Source: an uncultured Saccharospirillaceae bacterium
Lineage (GTDB): Bacteria; Pseudomonadota; Gammaproteobacteria; Pseudomonadales; Oceanobacteraceae
Length of the DNA stretch: 64,000 nucleotides
Assembly: GCA_947499545.1 (NCBI GenBank)
Contig: CANMOZ010000001.1
Location: 248,001-312,000, forward strand
Reading direction: 5' to 3'
Shown: positions 9,111 through 17,728 of the stretch, piece by piece
How positions within the stretch are numbered: the first letter of the stretch is position 1
Layout of the letters: each line of letters begins with the position of its first letter
Position numbers and translations under genes: made by a program
The notes under the pieces: generated by a model
What the model was told of the DNA's origin: nothing
The model's database searches: none
The model's input: the letters and a program-made list of their open reading frames with translations, nothing else

Positions 9111-10131
9111 CAGCCAGCACCTGTCTGAAACTTTGTTTCCGTTCGACTAAAATTTCTCGAGCATTGACCACTTGCTCTATAAAATCAATCACATTGCTCT
9201 GCAAGCGCGCTCGATTGAGCTTGTTAATACGCGTAATGCCACCAGGGCTTAATACATTCACTTCAATTAATTTATCCCCAATGACATCAATCCCAACAAA
9301 ATACAAACCATCACGTACCAATTTAGGACCAATGGCTCGGCACAGTTGTTTCTGAGAGGCTGTCAATTGGTGTTTTTCAACGCGCCCACCCGCATGAATA
9401 TTAGAGCGTATATCACCGGGTGAAGGAACTCTTCGCATTGCGCCGATGGGTTCACCGTTGAGCATTAGGATACGTACGTCCCCTTTTTCTGCACCTTCTA
9501 CGTATTCCTGCAAAATGACATAATGACTGCCTTCACCTTCACCGATATAAAAATCCAACAGTGATCGAAAATTTTGATGGGCTCGTTTTTCAATGAGTAT
9601 CACCCCATGACCACCATACCCCGTTAAAGGCTTTAAAATCATGGTATCGGTCGCACTTTCAGCCAGTACGCTTTGTAAATATTCCTTATTTTTGGAGACG
9701 TGTGTTTTAGGAATATACTGCCCTGCAGGATCAGCCAACGCTGCGGTGTAAAGTTTATTATTGGCGACCCTCATTCCGTCGACATCATTCATGATGAACA
9801 CTTGCTCGCGAACAGAATCGAGGAAGTTGAGCGCCAGTACATCCAACGGAGGGTTCGCACGCATAAAGATGCAGTCAAATCCCGCCATAGGCAGTTTTGC
9901 TCTTTTAAATTCAACATGGCGATAAAAGTGCTGGGGATTATCAGGCAGCTTTTTCTTCAATTGAATCAGGTTGCAAAAACCAAAGACCAAGGTCTCTCGC
10001 ATGGTTAAGCTGCCAGGGGTCGTCACGGCAACTCGATGACCACGGCGGACACACTCATGAATCAACCTTAAGGTGGTATCCGTTTCAGGATCAATACGTT
10101 CCCATGGATACATTAAAAAGCAAATATTCAT
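9094..10131 (-). CDS. Glutathione-synthase-like ATP-grasp ligase
   Basis: A 345-residue protein with the layout of bacterial GshB: an N-terminal Rossmann-like part (MNICFLMYPWERIDPETDTT), an ATP-grasp core with ILKPLTGYGGHGV, then GDVRILMLNGEPIGAMRR, SNIHAGG and the metal/ATP-binding FVGIDVIGDKLIEVNV close to SPGG. ATP-grasp enzymes of this type join a carboxylate to an amine by way of an acyl phosphate. No gshA lies beside it, and its partner is a double hydrolase rather than glutathione enzymes. It is therefore more likely a ligase for another peptide, peptide-like metabolite or protein tail than a housekeeping GshB, though true glutathione synthetase cannot be excluded. First gene of a two-gene overlapping operon. 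Confidence 0.82.
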   Translation of the reverse strand: MNICFLMYPWERIDPETDTTLRLIHECVRRGHRVAVTTPGSLTMRETLVFGFCNLIQLKKKLPDNPQHFYRHVEFKRAKLPMAGFDCIFMRANPPLDVLALNFLDSVREQVFIMNDVDGMRVANNKLYTAALADPAGQYIPKTHVSKNKEYLQSVLAESATDTMILKPLTGYGGHGVILIEKRAHQNFRSLLDFYIGEGEGSHYVILQEYVEGAEKGDVRILMLNGEPIGAMRRVPSPGDIRSNIHAGGRVEKHQLTASQKQLCRAIGPKLVRDGLYFVGIDVIGDKLIEVNVLSPGGITRINKLNRARLQSNVIDFIEQVVNAREILVERKQSFRQVLADVDPK

Positions 10132-10567
10132 CTGAGCTGCCTGCTAAACGAATTGAGTGAGGGGTCTTATGTCTGCACTCAGAGCAAATAAAGGGCGGTC
10201 TTTATACCTGAAACTTGATGTAAGTAAAGCGTTTTTTAAGTGGCTTCTCAAAAGTCTTTACGTTGGCAATTAAGGGGGGCGTAGTAGGGCGAGTACGCCA
10301 AAGAGTTTTGAGATTACATTCGCATGCAAATCGACATAATTTAAAACATATATCCGATACCAACCAAGGAGTGGTAAAGCTCAGTTGTTACCCCGATTTT
10401 CAAACTCAGATGACGCATAACGCCCACCCTTAAGTCTATCGAATGGATCATGCTTACTAGGAATCGTCTACCCTATTTGTTAACGGCCTGCCCGCTTTCG
10501 CGCAGCGCAAGGAAGCCTGCGATGGATACTCTCTTTTAAGTAGTGTCACTCCTTCGCGCCAACTTGC
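10132..10567. other. Intergenic region between divergent ATP-grasp and flgP genes
   Basis: About 440 bases with no credible gene. It contains the leader of the ATP-grasp/DUF1704 pair on the minus strand and ends at the sigma-28 promoter of flgP. I see no RNA gene or repeat here. Confidence 0.6.
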
Positions 10568-10594
10568 TAAACCCCTTAAGGTTAAGGCCGATAA
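10568..10594 (+). promoter_or_regulatory. Sigma-28 (FliA) promoter of flgP
   Basis: TAAA at 10568-10571 and GCCGATAA at 10587-10594 match the FliA consensus (TAAAGTTT, 11 bases, GCCGATAA), with exactly the consensus distance of 19 bases between element starts. Transcription would begin near 10601, just ahead of the GGGAG ribosome-binding site and ATG of the lipoprotein gene. This makes flgP a late, FliA-dependent flagellar gene. Confidence 0.82.
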
Positions 10595-10629
10595 AGCAAA
10601 TGACTCGAAGTCGGCAGTGGGAGATCATC

Positions 10630-11238
10630 ATGCTAATTCGATCCGGGCGTGCCTGTGGCACCAAAGCAACTCTCTTGTTGCTTATGGCATTCATCCTTGG
10701 AGGGTGCTCGAACACCCAAAACTCCGGGAATAATCAAGGCTTCCAATCCGTTCCTCAGAAAGCGGATCCCGTGGCTCCCCTCATCCTTCGTTCTGTAGGA
10801 TATGGAGCTTATCCTGAATCATCAAAGCACTTGAGCAAAGCGCAAAAACGTCTGATGGCCATTAGAGCATCACGATTGGATGCGTACCGATCAATGGCGG
10901 AACGAGTGTATGGCATGTCACTCCGTGGTAACACCACTATACGAGACATGGTCGCCAAGAACGATGGCTTTAAAACCGCTATAGACGCTTTCATACACGG
11001 CGCCAGGGTGGTTTCAGCAGAAGTTATGGCAGATGGAAGTGTTGAAACCATTTTAGAAATGGTAATCGACTCTGGATTTAGAAATTGTATCAAAACCGCT
11101 CAAAACGGCCGCTTCAATGTTGACTGTCAATCTCACATTCTGCAAGGAAGTAACACCGACCGTAATATGGATGACGAACGCGCCCGGATATCCAGCCAGG
11201 GCGCCACCCCAAGTACCAGTTCGTACTACGTAAACTAA
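10630..11238 (+). CDS. flgP: Flagellar outer-membrane lipoprotein FlgP
   Basis: A 202-residue lipoprotein of the LPP20/FlgP type. The start at 10630 has GGGAG seven bases upstream and lies downstream of the sigma-28 promoter; longer in-frame starts would overlap that promoter. The signal peptide ends in the lipobox ILGGC with the lipidated Cys at residue 26. The mature part contains the family-like helix SKAQKRLMAIRASRLDAYRSMAERVYG. FlgP forms outer-membrane-associated disc or ring material around the flagellar motor in Vibrio and Campylobacter. flgT follows, matching the pairing seen in polar-flagellated gammaproteobacteria; flgO is not visible here. Confidence 0.87.
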   Translation: MLIRSGRACGTKATLLLLMAFILGGCSNTQNSGNNQGFQSVPQKADPVAPLILRSVGYGAYPESSKHLSKAQKRLMAIRASRLDAYRSMAERVYGMSLRGNTTIRDMVAKNDGFKTAIDAFIHGARVVSAEVMADGSVETILEMVIDSGFRNCIKTAQNGRFNVDCQSHILQGSNTDRNMDDERARISSQGATPSTSSYYVN

Positions 11239-11262
11239 CCACTCGAACGACTACCCTGTGAT

Positions 11263-11294
11263 AAGCGAATGGTGCTTGAATCCACCCTTCGCTT
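11263..11294 (+). other. Stem-loop between flgP and flgT
   Basis: AAGCGAA/TTCGCTT and inner GGTG/CACC pair to make an 11-pair stem with one T-C mismatch and an 8-base loop, 24 bases after the flgP stop. The T tract behind it is poor, so it may attenuate rather than fully end transcription, or protect the flgP mRNA. Confidence 0.5.
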
Positions 11295-11365
11295 TCCTTG
11301 GTCACGGAATGTTCTGACCATGATCTTTCCCTGATTACCTAGTCTACTATGATAATGAACCTATC

Positions 11366-12622
11366 ATGCGAATTTGGTTACCCATGCTTTGTGTTCAAAT
11401 CAAAAGGTTTACATTGTCGAAACCATCGACTGGCACGAGTGCTGGATTCCCCGCTTTACGCCATTTAGTCTCATGTTGTTTGATGCTTTTTGGTTTTTCT
11501 TTTCAAGTTCAAGCTGTTGATGTCGTTGCTAAAGGGGTGGCTCCTATTGTCAAAGGTAACGTTGGCTTAGCAAGAGAAAAGGCTTTAGAGGACGCTATTC
11601 GAAATGCTGCTTTACAAGTCGGAGCCAGCATTCGGTCAACTCAGCGGTATGAACAAGGGCTTTTGACCGAAGATGATATTGAGCTGAGCACTCAAGCGCA
11701 GGTACAAAATGTTCGCATTCTAGAAGAAGAGGTTGAAGACCATCAGCTTCGCATTACTGCAAAAGTGCAGCTTGAACAGTCACAAGGTTGTTCAGACAAC
11801 CCAAAGTCACAATATCAACGTACCTTTGCTGTCGCTGAGGTTGGCATTGAACACCCGAAGGATCTCACGGTTGGGCAGTTACGCAATGCCAGCTCAGTCC
11901 TTGGAAATCGATTAACCCAGACAATGAACCACAGCAACAAAGTCGTCGCATTCAATGTGAACGAAGCCAAACTATACACCAGCTTAGGTCAAGCACCTCG
12001 ATCACTGCCAAACCAAGTGCCTTTAACCGACAATATTGGCATTGCTAAATTTTTGGGAACCCAGTTTGTGGTTTCAGCGGTGGTCCGTTCCATGGGGATG
12101 ATCAGCCCCCAATCTTGGATGGGACTGAACAGCGACCGGATATTCGATATGCAGCTTTTTGTCCATGATGGTGTCACCGGGAGTTTGTTGCATAAATCTC
12201 ATCTTCGAGACGTCAGTAGCTGGCACTTTAATCGTCATCGTCAAGTGCGTATGGGTTCGAGCGAATTTTGGGATTCTGACTATGGCCAAATGATTGATCA
12301 TCTTTTCAAACAAGCAACGGATAAGATGATTCAAGCCATCCAATGTGAACCCTACATGGCACATGTGATCGATGCCCAACAACACGTCATTCGAGTCGCC
12401 GCTGGGACCGCGTCAGGATTAAGACCAGGAGACAAGCTCACATTGGTTCGGAAAACCACCCAATTTGGCCTTCAGCTTGAAGCTCTAACGGAACTAAAAC
12501 GCACCTATATCCAAGCCACCATCAAACAGGTGCAACCCAATTACAGCATTGCCGAATTAGACGACTTCAACGATGTTGGTCGCTATGGAGTACAGCGAGG
12601 CGATTTGGTCGTTAAATGGTAA
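11366..12622 (+). CDS. flgT: Flagellar H-ring protein FlgT
   Basis: Up to 418 residues. A long N-terminal leader ends in a hydrophobic signal segment (CCLMLFGFSFQVQA, about residues 38-51). The mature protein opens VDVVAKGVAPIVKGNVGLAREKAL, the start of the FlgT N-domain, then EDAIRNAALQVGASI. The middle domain contains FVVSAVVRSMG and IFDMQLFVHDGVTGSLL, and the C-terminal domain the HVIRVAAGTASGLRPGDKL stretch. FlgT helps assemble the periplasmic H/T rings that anchor the sodium-driven stator in Vibrio. The ATG at 11366 has a weak ribosome-binding site and gives an unusually long leader, so a later start near the signal segment is possible. Neighbour flgP supports the call. Confidence 0.85.
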   Translation: MRIWLPMLCVQIKRFTLSKPSTGTSAGFPALRHLVSCCLMLFGFSFQVQAVDVVAKGVAPIVKGNVGLAREKALEDAIRNAALQVGASIRSTQRYEQGLLTEDDIELSTQAQVQNVRILEEEVEDHQLRITAKVQLEQSQGCSDNPKSQYQRTFAVAEVGIEHPKDLTVGQLRNASSVLGNRLTQTMNHSNKVVAFNVNEAKLYTSLGQAPRSLPNQVPLTDNIGIAKFLGTQFVVSAVVRSMGMISPQSWMGLNSDRIFDMQLFVHDGVTGSLLHKSHLRDVSSWHFNRHRQVRMGSSEFWDSDYGQMIDHLFKQATDKMIQAIQCEPYMAHVIDAQQHVIRVAAGTASGLRPGDKLTLVRKTTQFGLQLEALTELKRTYIQATIKQVQPNYSIAELDDFNDVGRYGVQRGDLVVKW

Positions 12623-12694
12623 AGATGACGCATCACCTCTTTGTCTCAAAATCAATACAAATTCTTTTATGAAATTGCTTAATCTCGCCATTAT

Positions 12695-12751
12695 TTTGTC
12701 GAGTGGTAGTTGCCTGGACTAAGCTTTGTCGACAAATCCTTAAATTTGTCG
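12695..12751 (+). repeat. Three helically phased TTTGTCG motifs upstream of the TraF-like gene
   Basis: TTTGTCG occurs at 12695, 12725 and 12745; the middle copy is part of the perfect 12-base palindrome TTTGTCGACAAA (12725-12736). Copy-to-copy distances of 30 and 20 bases approximate three and two helical turns, so the copies would sit on one face of the DNA. They end 43 bases before the next start, a position suited to an operator. Confidence 0.5.
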
Positions 12752-12794
12752 TTCACATAATTCAGTGGTTAGCCATCAAGGAAGAGGGTGCCCC

Positions 12795-14381
12795 ATGCTT
12801 AAACGCTCTTGTCTTGGCATTGCCATCGTTTGGTTTCCATTAACCACCATGGCGGTTCCTTTTCTTACTACAGATCCCGTGTCCCTTGGCATGGGCGGTA
12901 CGGGTGCTGCCGGTGGCCGCTTATCTTCTGGGCCTTTTTATAACCCCGCATTACTTTCTTTCCAATCCACCGCCAGTGATGACTTTATATTCAGCCTTCA
13001 AGTCGGTGCGATTGTGTCTGATGAAGATGAATCGTATGACACCATTAAAGATTTAACCGATGACGATATTGTTAAATCATTCGAAGACGATCTTAAAGTC
13101 ATCGAGTCTCAAGCAGATACCGTTGAAGGGCTTGCAACCACTCTAGAGACCAACTTAACAAATCTCACAACCAACCCAGCAAGCGCCCCTGTGGCAACCA
13201 TTAACGCATTCCAAACCAGTGTGAACAATCTAAACGGAAGTGTTACCAACGTCAGTCAAGCCGTCAATTCAATAAATTCGACAGGTGGAGAGGTCATCAA
13301 TTCATTTTCAACTTTAGATAACAATCGCATTAGAGGTTTAGTCGAAGTCGGGGTTTTAACCTTATTCCCTGACGAAACGCTGGCCATCGGGCTTTCAATC
13401 AATGGCCGAGCTTTCGTCACTGGGCGATTAACGATTACCGATGAAGACATTAATTTATTGAGTGAATATTTAAATGCTATGACTGCTTACTCTGATCAAT
13501 TAAGTGCCACGTCCAGTTCAGCCACCAGTTTCTCGAATGATCTTAATTGCGCTCTTACAACATCCTGCACACCCACTGAAATTAATGACTTAAACAATGC
13601 CGTGCCTGCTTTAACCACTGAGGTCGATGCGATTGGTAACTTTAATTATGGCGGTTCAAGTACCGCTAACACTAACGATGGCGACACCATCATTTTCCAA
13701 AACGGTGAATTGGCGCCAGGTGCCGAAGACCCAGATTTAACCTCTAGCGTTCGAGCTATTGGAGTGGGAATTGGTGAAATAGGCCTAACTCTATCCAAAC
13801 CGGTAGAGATATACGGCAGAAATTATCACATTGGTGTTACCCCAAAATATCAAATGATCAGCATCTTTGACTACGTCTACGATTTAGAGTCGTCAAAAGA
13901 TTTTGATATTGATGATGTTCGGGATACCGAGGAAACCTATGCTGCCGTCAATGTAGACGTTGGCGGGATCACCACTTTCGGGTTGGATAACGAATTCGTC
14001 TTGGGTTTAACCATTCATGATTTAATCCCTAGAGAGTTTGAGTCAGAAAGAAACTTTAAAGTGCGGCTTTCACCCAGCTTCAGAGCGGGATTTGCTTATT
14101 TGCGCAGCTGGTATCGTTTTACAGCGGATGTCGACTTAAATCGAAATCAGCCGGTGGGCGCTGAAAGTCGCACGCAATACCTTGCCTTTGGTGGGGAAGT
14201 CGATTTTTGGGATTTACTGCATTTAAGAGCTGGCTATCGAGCTAATATCGCGAAAGCGGGTCAAAATGTGGTCTCCGTAGGGTTTGGACTCACCCCCTTC
14301 TTTGATTTCGCAGCACTCGTAAACCCAGCAAATCGCCAAAAAGAGTTTGGATTTTCTGTAAGATTAGGCTTTGGGTTTTAA
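12795..14381 (+). CDS. Outer-membrane TraF-like family protein (probable beta-barrel)
   Basis: 528 residues from the ATG at 12795, which has GAGGGTG upstream; an in-frame ATG ten codons earlier is less likely because it leaves the signal peptide internal. Signal peptide to about TTMA, then VPFLTTDPVSLGMGGTGAAGG and FYNPALLSF, the N-terminal signature of the family annotated as conjugal transfer protein TraF in chromosomal gammaproteobacterial genes and related to FadL-type barrels. Residues about 75-170 and 225-290 are Asn/Thr/Ser/Asp-rich helical insertions; the C-terminal third alternates polar and aromatic residues as in barrel strands and ends with aromatic Phe. No conjugation gene is nearby, so a transfer role is unlikely. 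Function unknown. Confidence 0.65.
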   Translation: MLKRSCLGIAIVWFPLTTMAVPFLTTDPVSLGMGGTGAAGGRLSSGPFYNPALLSFQSTASDDFIFSLQVGAIVSDEDESYDTIKDLTDDDIVKSFEDDLKVIESQADTVEGLATTLETNLTNLTTNPASAPVATINAFQTSVNNLNGSVTNVSQAVNSINSTGGEVINSFSTLDNNRIRGLVEVGVLTLFPDETLAIGLSINGRAFVTGRLTITDEDINLLSEYLNAMTAYSDQLSATSSSATSFSNDLNCALTTSCTPTEINDLNNAVPALTTEVDAIGNFNYGGSSTANTNDGDTIIFQNGELAPGAEDPDLTSSVRAIGVGIGEIGLTLSKPVEIYGRNYHIGVTPKYQMISIFDYVYDLESSKDFDIDDVRDTEETYAAVNVDVGGITTFGLDNEFVLGLTIHDLIPREFESERNFKVRLSPSFRAGFAYLRSWYRFTADVDLNRNQPVGAESRTQYLAFGGEVDFWDLLHLRAGYRANIAKAGQNVVSVGFGLTPFFDFAALVNPANRQKEFGFSVRLGFGF

Positions 14382-14460
14382 TAGAACGTCTTAAAAGACC
14401 ACTTGAATCTTGAAGCCTGCCTAATCGCCCACTAGGATGTCTTTTTTGGAGGTCCTAGTA

Positions 14461-15690
14461 ATGCAGATATATAAAGTGGGGGGTGCCGTTCGTGATTTAC
14501 TCCTGGGTATTCCTCAAAAAGATGTGGATTGGGTCATTACGGGTACCACACCTGAAGCCCTTTTAGAATTAGGCTATCAAGCCGTTGGGGCGGACTTCCC
14601 CGTATTTCTACACCCTGAAACCAAAGAAGAATACGCTCTTGCTCGTACCGAACGTAAAAAGGGACAAGGCTACAAAGGGTTTGAGTGTTTTTTCTCGCCA
14701 GACGTTCGATTAGAAGACGACCTCAATCGAAGAGATTTAACCATTAATGCCATGGCGATGACACCTGAAGGGAAACTGATCGATCCCTTTAATGGTCAGG
14801 CAGATCTCAATAATAAAATTTTACGCCATGTATCCGATGCTTTTGTTGAAGATCCGTTAAGGGTGTTAAGAGTCGCTCGATTCTTAGCTCGGTTTCATCA
14901 CTATGGCTTTCGTATCGCAGACGAAACCCTTGCCTTGATGCAAGACATATCCGCTTCAGGTGAACTTGAAAGCCTAACACCAGAACGCGTATGGCAGGAA
15001 ACTCAAAAGGCTCTGTCCGAGAATAGCCCTGTCGCCTATTTTTCTGCCTTACAATCCGCGAACGCGCTTGAAGCTTTATTCCCAGAGATTCATGCTTTGT
15101 TTGGCGTCCCACAAGATCCCAAGCACCATCCTGAGATTGATACAGGCATCCATACCTTCATGGTATTAGAACAAGCAACGCGTCTATCCAACGCTCCCGA
15201 AGTTCGGTTTGCGGCGTTAACGCACGACTTAGGTAAAGCCTTAACCCCTGAAGCTTTATGGCCAAAGCACCCTGAACATGACGAAAAAGGGTTGGTTCCG
15301 CTGAATACGCTTTGTGAGCGCTTTAAAGTACCGAATAAGTTCCGAGCGGTGGCAAATAAAACTTGCCGCTGGCATACTGCCTGCCATCAAGCGTTGGAAT
15401 CGAATGCTGATCGAGTCTTATTGACACTTGAAGCTCTAGATGTTTTTCGTACTCCAACGAATCTTGAACCTTTTTTATTGGCTTGCGAAGCCGATAGCCG
15501 TGGACGCCCTGGGTTTGAAGAAGCCCCCTACCCTCAAGCTCGATTCATGCGAGCCGCACATAAAGTTGCAGAGAAAATACAGGCCAAACCCTTTGTCGAT
15601 CAGGGCATTCGCGGAAAAGAAATAGGCAGCGCCATTCAAGTGGCAAGGCGTGACGCCATTCACCAATTACGTTTAACCTGGGAGCAATAA
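14461..15690 (+). CDS. cca: CCA-adding enzyme (tRNA nucleotidyltransferase)
   Basis: 409 residues, close to the E. coli enzyme. The nucleotidyltransferase motif KVGGAVRDLLLG is at residues 5-16 with the catalytic DVD at 21-23, and RRDLTINAMAM and the EDPLRVLRVARFLARF helix follow. The HD phosphohydrolase motif in ALTHDLGK (H255, D256) marks the bacterial long form with 2',3'-cyclic phosphodiesterase and phosphatase activity. It adds or repairs the CCA tail of tRNAs in the cytoplasm. The ATG at 14461 follows GGAGG at good spacing; a start eight codons earlier would swallow that site. The SDR gene starts six bases after its stop, so the two are probably co-transcribed. Confidence 0.96.
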   Translation: MQIYKVGGAVRDLLLGIPQKDVDWVITGTTPEALLELGYQAVGADFPVFLHPETKEEYALARTERKKGQGYKGFECFFSPDVRLEDDLNRRDLTINAMAMTPEGKLIDPFNGQADLNNKILRHVSDAFVEDPLRVLRVARFLARFHHYGFRIADETLALMQDISASGELESLTPERVWQETQKALSENSPVAYFSALQSANALEALFPEIHALFGVPQDPKHHPEIDTGIHTFMVLEQATRLSNAPEVRFAALTHDLGKALTPEALWPKHPEHDEKGLVPLNTLCERFKVPNKFRAVANKTCRWHTACHQALESNADRVLLTLEALDVFRTPTNLEPFLLACEADSRGRPGFEEAPYPQARFMRAAHKVAEKIQAKPFVDQGIRGKEIGSAIQVARRDAIHQLRLTWEQ

Positions 15691-15696
15691 AACCTT

Positions 15697-16425
15697 ATGG
15701 AACCGGTTGTATTGGTTACTGGGTCTGCGCAACGCATAGGCGCCTGCATTGCTCGTGCTTTTCATGACGCAGGCTATTTTGTGTTGCTGCATTGCAGATC
15801 AAAAGTTGCACAAGCAGAACACCTTATGGAAGAGTTAAATCAACAAAGACTGAATTCAGCCGCTCTTGTCCAGGGCGATATTGCTGAAACAGAGGGTCGT
15901 GCTCAAATATATCGTGCAGTCAAAGAACAAACCGGAAGCTTGGATGTTTTGATCCATAATGCTTCAGCTTTTTACCCAACGCCCATTGAAGATGCAACCG
16001 AAGACCATTGGGATCAAATAATGGATTCCAATGTAAAAGGGCCTTATTTCCTTACACAATCACTTCTCCCTTTGTTGCAAGAAAGCCGGGGGAAAATTGT
16101 CTTTTTAGGTGATGTTTATGGCGACCGCCCTTTAGAAAAACATTCCATTTACAGTGCTTCAAAATCCTCGGCCCTGATGATGACTCAAGCGCTCGCTCAA
16201 GAGCTAGGACCTGACATTCGTGTGAATGCAGTTTCACCTGGTGCTATTTTGTGGCCAGAACACCAAGACAGCCCAGACCATCAAGCCACTGTTCTCGATA
16301 AAACCGCTTTAAAAAGAACAGGGACGCCATTGGACATCGCCCGTACTGTTTTATTTGTCACTCAATCGGAATACGTCACAGGGCAAAACATTCGAGTAGA
16401 TGGGGGACGATCCATCAACATATAA
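15697..16425 (+). CDS. Short-chain dehydrogenase, pteridine reductase type
   Basis: 242 residues of classical SDR fold: cofactor motif TGSAQRIGACIA (TGxxxxIG), the HCRSKVAQAE region compatible with NADPH, NASAF for the NNAG position, and catalytic Tyr and Lys in YSASKSS (YxxxK). The C-terminal RTGTPLDIARTVLFV and TGQNIRVDGGRS resemble pteridine reductases and FolM, which reduce dihydrofolate or dihydromonapterin. In many gammaproteobacteria a pteridine-reductase SDR sits next to folate-pathway genes and cca, and here it follows cca directly. The specific substrate cannot be fixed from sequence alone. Confidence 0.85.
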   Translation: MEPVVLVTGSAQRIGACIARAFHDAGYFVLLHCRSKVAQAEHLMEELNQQRLNSAALVQGDIAETEGRAQIYRAVKEQTGSLDVLIHNASAFYPTPIEDATEDHWDQIMDSNVKGPYFLTQSLLPLLQESRGKIVFLGDVYGDRPLEKHSIYSASKSSALMMTQALAQELGPDIRVNAVSPGAILWPEHQDSPDHQATVLDKTALKRTGTPLDIARTVLFVTQSEYVTGQNIRVDGGRSINI

Positions 16426-16507
16426 TGGAGATACCCCTAGCACAATTGTATAAACGTGCTTCAGACACACGGGGTAGACAATCATCTACCAAAAAGGCCA
16501 TCCAACT

Positions 16508-17536
16508 ATGGATATGATGGGTAAGTTTCGTTACTACACATCTAAGCACCTCTTGCATATCTCTGCTCGAGGAGCGGCAATGGCTGTTTTACTTTACATT
16601 GTTGTGTCTTGGCTAGGTCTTGCTTTAGCAGGGGAAGAGGCCATCACCCAATGGCCAGAGTTTCCTTACTGGCTTTTGGTCACAGCTTCAACGGTCGGTT
16701 TTGGGGACATTTCTCCTGGGACTAATGCAGGGAAACTCTTCACCGCTTTCTTTGTCATCCCTTGCGGACTGGGTTTATTTGCAATGACAATAGGCCGGAT
16801 AGCTGCGGCGATGACCCAGCACTGGCAAAAAGGGTTATTAGGTCTCAAGGTAATTCGCATGAAAGATCATATATTGGTCATTGGCTGGCAAAAACAGCGT
16901 ACACTGCATCTGTTGGATTTACTTCTCCATGAAGCCGAGCACAACCGCCAGCGACCCATTGTACTCTGCGTCGATGAACCCATTACGAATCCGATGCCGG
17001 ACCGCATTGGATTCGTGAAAATCGAAAGCTTTGCACAACCCAAAGAGCTGGCTCGCGCGAGGATTGAGCAAGCGTCCACGATCATCATCGACACCCCCAA
17101 AGATGACACCAATTTCACACTGGCTCTGTATTGCGCCAAAGCCAATGTGGACGCACACTTGATCGCCTATTTTACAGGAGAGCAACTCAGCAACCTGCTT
17201 AAACTGCATTGTCCACGAGCTGAATGCACTCCAGCGGTAGCCGTTGAGCTTATGGTTAAATCAGCCATGGACCCTGGCTCAAGTGCTTTGCATCATCAAC
17301 TGCTATCCGCTGACCATGGCATGACCCAATTTTCAGTCAGCTATCCCGTGGACCTACCCTCTTGCACTTTTGATAAAGTCTTTAAGCGTTTAAAAGAACG
17401 TTACGATGCGTTGGTCATAGGCATTCGGTATGGAAAACAATTGCAAATAAACCCGAGCTTAGATACCACCGTGGACCCTGGCGCACAGATCTACTACATC
17501 GCTGACCACAGGCTTCACCAGATTGATTGGAGTTGA
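16508..17536 (+). CDS. Two-TM potassium channel with RCK (TrkA-type) domain
   Basis: 342 residues. An N-terminal helix (about 22-42) is followed by a pore loop with the selectivity filter TVGFGD at 62-67, then a second helix (about 76-95). From about residue 118 a regulator-of-K+-conductance Rossmann domain begins with HILVIGWQKQRTLHLLDLLL, as in MthK-type channels where the glycine motif is relaxed. A smaller C-terminal RCK-C part ends the protein. It is expected to pass K+ across the inner membrane under ligand control. The ATG at 16508 lacks a strong ribosome-binding site, and a small hairpin (GGTAGA/TCTACC, 16473-16490) lies just ahead of it. Confidence 0.88.
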   Translation: MDMMGKFRYYTSKHLLHISARGAAMAVLLYIVVSWLGLALAGEEAITQWPEFPYWLLVTASTVGFGDISPGTNAGKLFTAFFVIPCGLGLFAMTIGRIAAAMTQHWQKGLLGLKVIRMKDHILVIGWQKQRTLHLLDLLLHEAEHNRQRPIVLCVDEPITNPMPDRIGFVKIESFAQPKELARARIEQASTIIIDTPKDDTNFTLALYCAKANVDAHLIAYFTGEQLSNLLKLHCPRAECTPAVAVELMVKSAMDPGSSALHHQLLSADHGMTQFSVSYPVDLPSCTFDKVFKRLKERYDALVIGIRYGKQLQINPSLDTTVDPGAQIYYIADHRLHQIDWS

Positions 17537-17728
17537 TCGACACCTCTCTCATCAGTAACCACTTTTATAGGGAATATCCGAGTGCGCCCATAGGATATTC
17601 TTACTCAGATGTGTATCATAATGGGTTGATTTTGTGCCCTCTCTTTCGAAGATCATGGCACTGACTTGAGAGCACCCCAAGGAGTTGCCTCCGACGGGGA
17701 CATCCTCATCTACACGTGGAGTTAAACA

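Noticed and set aside
11366-12622. Second sigma-28 promoter directly before flgT
   Set aside because: No TAAA/GCCGATAA pair occurs in the 127-base gap; flgT is more simply read from the flgP promoter or an unseen one.
16508-17536. Defective nucleotide site in the potassium channel RCK domain
   Set aside because: The absence of a full GxGxxG is common in MthK-like RCK domains, where GW replaces the second glycine, so it is not a sign of damage.
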